Assembly: GCF_030848575.1 (NCBI RefSeq)
Contig: NZ_JAVDDX010000001.1
Coordinates: 1,302,001-1,366,000, forward strand
Origin: Haloarcula sp. H-GB4
GTDB lineage: Archaea; Halobacteriota; Halobacteria; Halobacteriales; Haloarculaceae
Reading direction: 5' to 3'
Length of the DNA: 64,000 nt
Program-made: the position numbers and the translations under genes
The notes under the pieces: generated by a model
The model's database searches: none
What the model was told of the DNA's origin: nothing
Seen by the model: the letters and a program-made list of their open reading frames with translations, nothing else
Part shown: piece after piece, positions 8,401 to 14,801 of the stretch
Layout of the letters: each line of letters starts with the position of its first letter
Position numbering within the stretch: position 1 is the stretch's first letter

Positions 8401-9776
8401 GGCTCGCGGGTTCCAATGCCGCCCGTATCCGTGTCAGTATTGACCTGGGTGTCGATGAGCCCGGCGTCCTGAATCTGGATATTGGGTGGCTCAGCTCCAC
8501 CGCCATTCTGTGCTTCGACGGTCAGCGTCCCAGCGGTCGTATCGCTAACCGAAATCTCCCGCTCGCCGCTGTCGTCGAACGAGCGACTGAAGCTCACTTC
8601 CCGAGAGCTATCGCCGTCGACTGCAACTGACTGCGTGTCAACGGTACTGCCGTCGACAACGAGTTCCGCCTCAAAGGTCCCGGCCGCCGCGCCGTTGTTC
8701 ACGACCGTCGCCGTCACATCGACTGATTCGCCGACGGCCACGGTGTCAGTGCTCAACTGAGCGTCCCGAACCGCAAACGAGGCCGGTTCGAGTACGTCGA
8801 CATCACCGGCCGATTCACCCGCGACGTCGACGGTATACGTTCCGCTACTGTCAAACGAATGCGTGTACGACACCGTCGTGGACTCGCCGCCGTCGAGCGT
8901 TACCTCCCGCGCCTCCAACGTGTCGTCGTTGACCGTGAACGGCACCGCCAAGGTCCCCGCCCGGTCGCCGGTGTTCGTGACGGTGGCCGTTATCTCGACG
9001 GGCTCACCCACGTCGACCGTCGACCTGTTGAGTCCCCGCTCGCTGACCTCGATACTTGGCGGGTCGCCTACGCTGATCGTCTGGGTTTCCTCGGCGGTAC
9101 CGAACTCGAATGTCCCGGATTCCTCGAACGTGTGTACGTACGTGTCCGTCCCGGACACGCCCGGTTCGAGGTTGAAAGACACTGCGTCAACTGACGTTCC
9201 GTCTACGTAAGTGAAAACATCCCGCTGGCCGGAAACAGCGCCGGTGTTCTCTGCGGAGACCGTCAGTTCAACGGCTCCGCCTTCGCTGACCGTCGTCGTA
9301 TTCCATGAATGGTCCGTGACGGTGATGTTGGACTCGCCAACGACCAGCGTACCCGCGGGTTCACCGTTGACCGTCACTTCGTGTTCCCCGTTTTCGATAT
9401 AGCCGCCGTCGCTGGTTTCGAGTAGGTACGTCGTGGTGACGTTCCTCGTTCCATCGGCGTTGACGGTCACCTCTTCGGGGCCGATGACCGTCACTTCTCG
9501 CCCGCCGACCTCGACAGTAATTGTTTCTGTCCCGTCCGTGTCGCCCGTGTTCTCGAACGTGACCCACAGCTCAGGCTCTGGCGTATTCATCTGCCCCGTA
9601 TCGACCCGCTTGTCGATCAATCCGGCGTCCTGTACCTCGATGTCCGGTCCCGCAACCGTCTCTGTCTCGTGATTGGACGCCGCCGCGACACCCGTTCCGT
9701 ACATCGGGGCCGTCGACACCGCAACCACAGCCAGTAGCGTCATCGCTGATAGCCACAGGCCCGTAATCTTACCCAT
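5433..9776 (-). CDS. Giant secreted multi-CARDB surface protein with PGF-pre-PGF and PGF-CTERM
   Basis: 1447 residues from the ATG at 9776. This start gives a clean signal peptide (MGKITGLWLSAMTLLAVVAV) and lies 25-26 bases behind a TATA-like box, as in leaderless genes; the in-frame start at 9836 is less likely. About eleven Ig-like CARDB repeats follow, each with a start of the type VSDRALNTTSVSEGQSV and a core VTATVTNTGDQAGT. A block of several repeats seems duplicated, since QDAGLID and the Trp-containing SWNRTTV units occur twice. Next come a run of 19 glycines, a PGF-pre-PGF-like domain, a last CARDB unit (ADWVRSGFNTSARATVENPT), and the tail GPGFTVQLVALALALIAGLV with RVRRRV. It is likely an archaeosortase-processed adhesin or S-layer-associated protein. 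Confidence 0.87.
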   Translation of the reverse strand: MGKITGLWLSAMTLLAVVAVSTAPMYGTGVAAASNHETETVAGPDIEVQDAGLIDKRVDTGQMNTPEPELWVTFENTGDTDGTETITVEVGGREVTVIGPEEVTVNADGTRNVTTTYLLETSDGGYIENGEHEVTVNGEPAGTLVVGESNITVTDHSWNTTTVSEGGAVELTVSAENTGAVSGQRDVFTYVDGTSVDAVSFNLEPGVSGTDTYVHTFEESGTFEFGTAEETQTISVGDPPSIEVSERGLNRSTVDVGEPVEITATVTNTGDRAGTLAVPFTVNDDTLEAREVTLDGGESTTVSYTHSFDSSGTYTVDVAGESAGDVDVLEPASFAVRDAQLSTDTVAVGESVDVTATVVNNGAAAGTFEAELVVDGSTVDTQSVAVDGDSSREVSFSRSFDDSGEREISVSDTTAGTLTVEAQNGGGAEPPNIQIQDAGLIDTQVNTDTDTGGIGTREPELWVTVENAGGQTGTISLPIEVGGTQVGQESITVSAGETANETYLYRLEGAVDEGDHEVTVGGVTAGTLTVGQPDIQITDASWNRTTVTRGDAAELTVRARNDGTVTAGQEFWIETGNQVPDAVSFDLAPGESGTDTYVRTFDEPGTYQFTVGSETQTVTVEQPATFEVSDRALNTTSVSEGQSVAVTATVTNTGDQAGTYEVPLTVADEQTSATDLQLGPGESTTVSFTEPFTAVGTYSIDLDGVRVGTVRVSETATFETTSVDLNRTDVVTGAPIAVAATVRNEGDQTGTADVRLQEDGTTIDTQSVTLNGGEEATVTFVQSFSDAGTRDIAVDNQFGARVTVTEPAMFEISNAAVSSESVTQGGAVELSATITNTGGQAGNVTGNFSVANSVVESRTVTLDGGEAREITYEHVFNDSGNYVVDINGARAGTVTVKEPAAFDTTAVELNRTSARTGEPVEVTATVVNNGDEEGTSPVRLQTNDDIVDTRNVTLSGGQQTEVTFVYVFESGGEYDVAVNSDSGGNISVTQPATFKIRDAKLSSSSVETGESVDVTATVANVGTESGNYTAALTESNQTLKSKSLGPIAGGETATVSFSISFDDEGDRSLSIGNATTETLAVEAESSSGGGGGGGGGGGGGGGGGGGFSSNDDSDETDNGGGAEAPSISQSQIDNGVTVQVTADAANSTVTQSLNRSGPSETAPAFTLSELSLNVTNESNGFNATLLGPHATPNDMAAVQEDGVRGYVTVTSGANASAISRATYTLRLNESALPANGSMDAVRVFQYHNGSWSQLPSTVDATNRSIRATASNLSTIAVVSPAANASTPKVSDSSNTDTSTPTPAELTVADASLMADWVRSGFNTSARATVENPTNETVEQTLTVTVDGDSVASRTVRLNAGEQTTVTIEFEAVNGAVAVNGVSAGDLRVGSTTAQSTGGSGTDETGESGGGAEPAAETVAASGPGFTVQLVALALALIAGLVRVRRRV
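6459..6515 (-). repeat. Poly-glycine (19 Gly) codon run
   Basis: Nineteen consecutive GGN codons read on the minus strand (gcc/acc/tcc on the plus strand) form a flexible linker. It separates the CARDB array from the PGF-pre-PGF-like domain. Codons are mixed (GGC, GGT, GGA), so it is not a pure trinucleotide repeat. Confidence 0.9.
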
Positions 9777-10118
9777 GGGTTGGCCGATGATAGTCTGGTA
9801 ATTAGTTAGCAGGAACGAATCGCAAAGTAAGGTCATATTATCGCTGCTACCGTCCGCTACCGCCGGTTCTAGTCTAATAAGGGCCGGGACACGGCATTAC
9901 AGATAATGCCCTATTCGATCCACTCCGCAAGCACAGCCAGCGCGTTGGTATACATATAGTACCTCAAATGACGTTCGTCCTTTCAATCGTCGCCATCACC
10001 CGCGGCGCGGTGGCGAGCCTCACGTTGGCCGGACACTCAACAGTGCAGTTCTGCAGTCTGGTCCATCGACAGGACACGTCACACGGGGACAGTAGCGGTG
10101 AAAATCAAGTCGGGGCTA
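9777..10118. other. Intergenic region downstream of elp3
   Basis: 342 bases between the end of elp3 and the start of the surface protein. Apart from the TATA-like box near 9800 I see no gene, RNA or repeat. Confidence 0.5.
9797..9805 (-). promoter_or_regulatory. TATA-like box of the giant CARDB surface protein
   Basis: On the minus strand TAATTA lies centred 25-26 bases before the ATG at 9776. This is the spacing of archaeal leaderless promoters and it supports that start over 9836. Confidence 0.5.
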
Positions 10119-11774
10119 TCAGAGACGCTTGCTCACGTACGGGCCGTCCTGTTTGTACCCCAGTTTCTCCCGGTAGTACTGCCGGACACCGATGCCGGAA
10201 ATGACGGCCAGTTTCGGGAAGCCGGCGTCCCGGGCCAATACCTCCGCTTTCTCCAGCAGTTTCTTCCCGTAGCCTTTGTGCTGGTGGTCCTCATCATCAC
10301 CTTCCTGCCCGACACCGACGGCGTTACCGTAGACGTGGAGTTCACGCACGATTGCGGCGTCCTGTAGCTCCCGGCGCACTGGGTCGTTGGGGAATCGAAG
10401 CCGACAGAAGCCGACGAGCACGTCGTTGTCGAAGTCTTCGAAAGAGATGAAGTGTTCCGTGCCACCACAGGCCTCGTAAGTCATCACGTTGAGTTCGATG
10501 TTCTCGGCGGCGTCGTCGCTGTGTCCAGCCTCCCGACAGCGGATACAGTCACACGTCCAGTCGTGTTCTTCCATCCGCTTCCAAGCGAGTTGCCGGAGAT
10601 TCGACTTCCAGACGCCGCCTTCGATGAAGTCAGCCGGGATATCCCGCTGGACGCGCTGAAGACGGGTGTAGCGGGGAATCATATCCTTGATTTCGGCGAC
10701 TAACTCGGCGGCCTCGTCGTTGTCCAGTGGGTCGAACTCGTCTTTGCGCCACCAGTCGTAGGTGACGGTTCCCTCGACGATCAGCGTCGGGTATATCTTG
10801 AGATAGTCCGGCCGCCAGTCCGTCTCGTCGAAGATACGTCGGAAGTCCTCCAGACACATCTCCTTTGACATCCCGGGCTGGCCCGGCATCATGTGGAAGC
10901 CGACTTTGAACCCCGAGTCTCGCAGGCGACGGTTGGCGTCGATGGAGGCTTGGACACCGTGGCCGCGGTGCATCTCGCGGTTGATCCGCTCGAAGGTGGT
11001 CTGGACGCCCACTTCGACTTTCGTTGCGCCGAGGTCAAGCATCCGGTCGATCTGTTCGGGGTCACACCAGTCGGGCTTTGTCTCGAACGTCGTGGCGACG
11101 TTGCGGACGTCGGCGGTCTCGTTCTCCGCGATGACGTCCTCGAGATAGCGGAACTCGTAGTCGTCTTCGGCGAAGCTCACGTCCTCTGCGGGCGTCGGCT
11201 CTCCGTCCACGTCGAAGTCGTTCATCGCCTCGAGGGCTCGCTTGACGAACCACTCCTGATAGTCGTGGCTCCGGGCCGTCATCGTCCCGCCCATCACGAT
11301 GAGTTCGGCCTTGTCGACGGGGTGGCCGATCTCCCGCAGTTGGTTGAGCCGAAGGGTGACCTGGCCGTACGGGTCGTAGTCATTCTGTTCGCCGCGTGCG
11401 GCCGCGGGTTCGTGACCGGTGTAGGACTGGGCGGAGGAGAACTCCGAGTCGGGACCACCGGGACAGTACAGACACTTCCCGTGGGGGCACCGCTCTGGCG
11501 ATGTCATGATCGCGATTGGGGACACACCTGAGGCGGTCCGAACCGGCTTGCGCTGGAGGACCTCCTCCAGCACCTCGCGGTGCTCTTGTGGCGCGTAATC
11601 GAGTAGTTCGGAGTTTTTCGGCACTTTCGGCGCGGAGTACTCCCGGCAGACGTCGATCTTGGCTGATTCGACGTCGTCGCGCTCGACCTCGCCTGCGAGA
11701 ATCCGGTCGACCAGCTCCGCACACACCTGCTGGAAGGTCTCTGTCTCGTCTGGGTCCGGCGTCTCCGTACTCAT
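10119..11774 (-). CDS. elp3: Elp3-type radical SAM/GNAT tRNA U34 carboxymethyltransferase
   Basis: 551 residues, the usual length for archaeal Elp3. The radical SAM domain carries the CX4CX2C cluster (C96, C101, C104 in ERCPHGKCLYCPGG) followed by the SAM fold and the EVGVQTTFERIN segment. The C-terminal GNAT domain ends with GYGKKLLEKAEVLARDAGF and GVRQYYREKLGYKQDGPY, the acetyl-CoA-binding part. Family members use acetyl-CoA and SAM to install a carboxymethyl group on wobble uridine of tRNA. A TATA-like stretch near 11804-11811 lies a little over 30 bases upstream. It appears monocistronic. Confidence 0.95.
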   Translation of the reverse strand: MSTETPDPDETETFQQVCAELVDRILAGEVERDDVESAKIDVCREYSAPKVPKNSELLDYAPQEHREVLEEVLQRKPVRTASGVSPIAIMTSPERCPHGKCLYCPGGPDSEFSSAQSYTGHEPAAARGEQNDYDPYGQVTLRLNQLREIGHPVDKAELIVMGGTMTARSHDYQEWFVKRALEAMNDFDVDGEPTPAEDVSFAEDDYEFRYLEDVIAENETADVRNVATTFETKPDWCDPEQIDRMLDLGATKVEVGVQTTFERINREMHRGHGVQASIDANRRLRDSGFKVGFHMMPGQPGMSKEMCLEDFRRIFDETDWRPDYLKIYPTLIVEGTVTYDWWRKDEFDPLDNDEAAELVAEIKDMIPRYTRLQRVQRDIPADFIEGGVWKSNLRQLAWKRMEEHDWTCDCIRCREAGHSDDAAENIELNVMTYEACGGTEHFISFEDFDNDVLVGFCRLRFPNDPVRRELQDAAIVRELHVYGNAVGVGQEGDDEDHQHKGYGKKLLEKAEVLARDAGFPKLAVISGIGVRQYYREKLGYKQDGPYVSKRL

Positions 11775-11881
11775 CGGCGTTGTGCGAAATCGGCGTCTCG
11801 GCCGAATAAGCGTGTCGCTCGGGTATCGTCAATGATGGGGCTAGCCGTGGGGTTCATTGTGCTGTCACCCCATGTTAGAGT

Positions 11882-12016
11882 ATGAGCGGTGAAACGGACG
11901 ACACCGGGAGCCCTGACCGGCCGACCTTCCGCGGCTGCGTATTCTGTTACAGCGCTGAGTGGGCGTACTACGGTGCCAAGAAGGCGGCTAAATCCGTCTC
12001 GTCACCGGATACGTAG
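11882..12016 (+). CDS. Small CxxC protein (44 aa), unrecognised
   Basis: An ATG at 11882 opens 44 codons ending TAG at 12016, too short for most gene finders. The product has an acidic N terminus followed by FRGCVFCYSAEWAYYGAKKA. This has a CxxC pair, aromatic residues and a basic amphipathic end, like the many one- or two-motif mini-proteins of haloarchaea. No partner is seen; it lies divergent from elp3. A short hairpin after the stop could end the transcript. The function is unknown, and coding status rests only on composition and motif. Confidence 0.45.
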   Translation: MSGETDDTGSPDRPTFRGCVFCYSAEWAYYGAKKAAKSVSSPDT

Positions 12017-12047
12017 GGCCCGTCGAATTCCGGAAACAATCCGGGGC

Positions 12048-12069
12048 CGTCTGCTCTCCGCCGCAGACG
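12048..12069 (+). terminator. Possible stem-loop terminator after the 44-aa gene
   Basis: CGTCTGC and GCAGACG (7 bp) enclose an 8-base loop, followed within a few bases by a T-rich run (ttcattatttt). It is placed about 30 bases past the small ORF stop. Archaeal terminators are often just T-runs, so the hairpin may be coincidental. Confidence 0.3.
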
Positions 12070-12345
12070 CCTTCATTATTTTGAGTGATACTGCGGGTAA
12101 GTCGCTACATATTGACCAAAGCGTGAGAACGACTGTCGATACGTCACTTCTGGTGTTGGCGATCCGCTGTATCGTGAGCGGCCGGTAACACGACTGCCGC
12201 CCAGAGAGCGGCGATAGACTAATTTCTAGAAACGACGACCGGTTCTCCGGCCACGACGGACGCACCGAGCGACACTATATTCCTCCGGTAAGGGCATGAA
12301 CGCGACGATACCGCAGTTCAAGCATTGATAATCTGCGCGAAAGGG

Positions 12346-12352
12346 TTAATTT
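12346..12352 (+). promoter_or_regulatory. TATA-like box of the transducer gene
   Basis: TTAATTT is centred 28 bases upstream of the ATG at 12377, consistent with a leaderless transcript. Confidence 0.45.
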
Positions 12353-12376
12353 GCGGTACTCGAACGATGCGTACGT

Positions 12377-14269
12377 ATGGCTCAGTCAACGGGAAATGTC
12401 GGGCAGACAACAGACAGTAATCCAAGCGTAGCCGAGCGGCTACAAAGCTTTGTATCCTACATTCCGGACGGCTCGACAATCCCGGACAAGCAGTGGCGCA
12501 ACCGACACCGGAGCGTGGTACTCGTGACACTGCTTCACATCCCGTTCTTATTCGGACTTGGTATCTACACTGGGTCTACTCCGATAGCAGAAGCGCAAAT
12601 CCCTGCAACCCCGCTGTCTCGGGTACTGCTACTCTGTGGGGTCGTGTTTGCCCTATCTGCAAGTAGCCTCATCCCTCGCTTCAGGCGGCGTGTCAGGACC
12701 ATCCTCTCGGTTACGGCAGTATTTGTGTCGTCACTGGCTCTTGTCCAACTCTCCGGCGGCTATATCGAAGCCCATTTTCACTTCTTTGTTGGGATGGCGA
12801 TAGTTGCTGTGTACGAGGACTGGGTCCCATTCCTGTGGGGACTGGCGTATGTCGTTCTCACCCACGGATACTTTGGGACCATCGACCCGAGTCGCGTCTA
12901 CAACCACACGGCAGCGATTAACAACCCGTGGGCATGGGGGCTTATCCATGGTGGGTTCGTCCTGATGCTGTGTGTCGCCCTCGTGAACAACTGGGTATCG
13001 ACCGAGCGGTCACGCGAGAAATCCCAGGCACGTTTTGAACAAGCCGAACAGCGCGCCTCGGACATCGATGACCTCCAAGCCAAGCAAGAGGAGATAGAGC
13101 AACAACGCGCCGAGGCAAAAGAAGCCCGTAAAAAAGCGGAGCGAAAAATGCAGGAAGCCGAGCGGCAAAACACTGAATTGCAGGAGACGGCCAGCAGATT
13201 CAGTGAGGCCATGTCGGCCGCTGCCGACGGTGACCTAACAGTTCGGGTCGACCCTGACGTAGCTGACAACAACGCGATGGTACAGATCGCCGAGTCGTTC
13301 AACAAGATGATGACGGAGACGGAGTCGGCGATGGAAGAGATACAGACGTTCTCTCAGGAGGTTGCGTCCACAAGCGACCAGGCCACGGCCGGTGCGAACC
13401 AGGCAACAGGGGCCAGCGAAGATATGAGCGAATCGATTCAGGGAATCGCCAGCGGGGCGGCCGAACAGCAGGAGATGCTCGAAACCGTTTCCGGCGAGAT
13501 GACTGACCTGTCGGCGACTGTCGAAGAGGTCGCCGCATCTGCCGAAACTGTCGCGGAGCGGTCCCGTGAGACGGCCGAAATCGCTGACGACGGCGAAGAG
13601 ACAGCACAGGAAGCGATAGCAGGCTCCCGGGAAGTCCAGACGGCGATCGATTCGACCGTTGAAAACGTGGAGCGACTGGACGAGAAAATGGCTGAGATCG
13701 GTGACATCGTCGAACTCATCGGTGACATCGCTGAGCAGACGAACATGTTGGCCCTGAACGCCAACATAGAGGCTGCCCGGGCCGGAAACGGGTCTGGCGG
13801 TGACGGGTTCGCCGTCGTCGCGGACGAGGTCAAACAGCTAGCCGAGGAGACGCAGGCCTCGGCGACCGAGATCGAACAGCTCATCGCGGAGACGCAGGCA
13901 CAGACCGAAACCACGGTCACGGAGGCGCGGGGAGCCAAGAAGGATATGCAAGAGAGCACCGAAGCCGTAGAGGCTGTTGTCGACACGTTCTCGCAAGTAG
14001 CTGAAAACGCCGAAGCGACTGACAACGGTATTCAGGAGATCAGTGACACGACCGATGACCAGGCCGCCACGACCGAGGAAACGGTGTCGATGGTCGAGGA
14101 GGCTGTGGACATCAGCGAGTCGACCGCCGCGGAGACCGAAACCGCCTCCGCGACGGCGCAGGAACAGGCCGCGTCGATGTCACAGGTCAGCGCCAGCATC
14201 GAATCCCTTGCCGAGCAGTCCGAGCGGCTCCAGACGATGCTGTCGGAGTTCGACGTCGGCAGCCGCTAA
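12377..14269 (+). CDS. Membrane methyl-accepting chemotaxis transducer (halobacterial transducer family)
   Basis: 630 residues. The N-terminal third (about 45-210) is a polytopic membrane module of roughly six helices. It contains GGYIEAHFHFFVGMAIVAVY, a His-rich membrane motif shared with some bacterial kinases and chemoreceptors. A Glu/Lys-rich coiled coil (210-275) leads to a HAMP-like segment (about 270-325, AMSAAADGDLTVRVD). The cytoplasmic signalling domain follows, with the hairpin tip IAEQTNMLALNANIEAARAG. It would relay a signal to CheA/CheW. There is no periplasmic sensor, so sensing is probably within the membrane (redox, ion or light-linked stimuli are possible but unproven). No che genes are adjacent. 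Confidence 0.9.
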   Translation: MAQSTGNVGQTTDSNPSVAERLQSFVSYIPDGSTIPDKQWRNRHRSVVLVTLLHIPFLFGLGIYTGSTPIAEAQIPATPLSRVLLLCGVVFALSASSLIPRFRRRVRTILSVTAVFVSSLALVQLSGGYIEAHFHFFVGMAIVAVYEDWVPFLWGLAYVVLTHGYFGTIDPSRVYNHTAAINNPWAWGLIHGGFVLMLCVALVNNWVSTERSREKSQARFEQAEQRASDIDDLQAKQEEIEQQRAEAKEARKKAERKMQEAERQNTELQETASRFSEAMSAAADGDLTVRVDPDVADNNAMVQIAESFNKMMTETESAMEEIQTFSQEVASTSDQATAGANQATGASEDMSESIQGIASGAAEQQEMLETVSGEMTDLSATVEEVAASAETVAERSRETAEIADDGEETAQEAIAGSREVQTAIDSTVENVERLDEKMAEIGDIVELIGDIAEQTNMLALNANIEAARAGNGSGGDGFAVVADEVKQLAEETQASATEIEQLIAETQAQTETTVTEARGAKKDMQESTEAVEAVVDTFSQVAENAEATDNGIQEISDTTDDQAATTEETVSMVEEAVDISESTAAETETASATAQEQAASMSQVSASIESLAEQSERLQTMLSEFDVGSR

Positions 14270-14272
14270 GAC

Positions 14273-14761
14273 TCACTCGTCCCAGTACTCTTTTTCCGCG
14301 TTCATATCGAGATATGTTGACAGCGTCCGGTCTGCTTTCTCGCCGCCCGGAGGCGATCCGGCATACAGCCCGACCATCTCCCGGTCGGGGTAGACGGTGA
14401 TGTCCGGCTCCTCCATTGTCGAGACCATCAGCAGCCGGAGTTCAGACTCACCAGCTTCGATTTCGTGCGCGCTCTCCTCGCCAGCCGGGAGCGCGACGTA
14501 GTCGCCCGCTTCCAGCGCGTGCTCGTCGGCCTCGGGGCCGAGCCGGAGTGTTCCTGTTCCGCCCCGAACGAATATCGCTTCCTCGTTGCCCTCGTGGTAG
14601 TGGCGCACCCAGAGTCGCTTGCCCGGCGGCACGGCATAGAGACTCGCGCCGAGTTGCTCACCCCCGGCAGCGTCACCGATCTGCTTGCGTCTGAAGGTCC
14701 GGTCGCCGTGGTCGTGGTCGGTCCAATCGAGATCGGCTTCGTTGACGGGGCCGTCGCTCAT
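14273..14761 (-). CDS. Cupin-domain protein
   Basis: 162 residues with one double-stranded beta-helix. The first cupin motif is seen around residues 43-75 (VPPGKRLWVRHYHEGNEEAI) and the second around 80-105 (EAGDYVALPAGEESAHEIE). The paired histidines and glutamate would bind a metal. Substrate and reaction are unknown. The stop is 3 bases from the stop of the convergent transducer gene. Upstream is the large DHH protein on the same strand, 40 bases away, so the two may share a transcript. Confidence 0.8.
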   Translation of the reverse strand: MSDGPVNEADLDWTDHDHGDRTFRRKQIGDAAGGEQLGASLYAVPPGKRLWVRHYHEGNEEAIFVRGGTGTLRLGPEADEHALEAGDYVALPAGEESAHEIEAGESELRLLMVSTMEEPDITVYPDREMVGLYAGSPPGGEKADRTLSTYLDMNAEKEYWDE

Positions 14762-14801
14762 GCCCGATCAGATTGCCGGCGGGGAGAAAAAGTCTGCCGC
14801 G

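Larger units (their letters stand above)
12017..12376. other. Intergenic region before the transducer gene
   Basis: 360 bases. It holds the possible hairpin at 12048-12069 and the TATA-like box of the transducer near 12346. I see no other ORF or RNA gene I could support. Confidence 0.4.
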
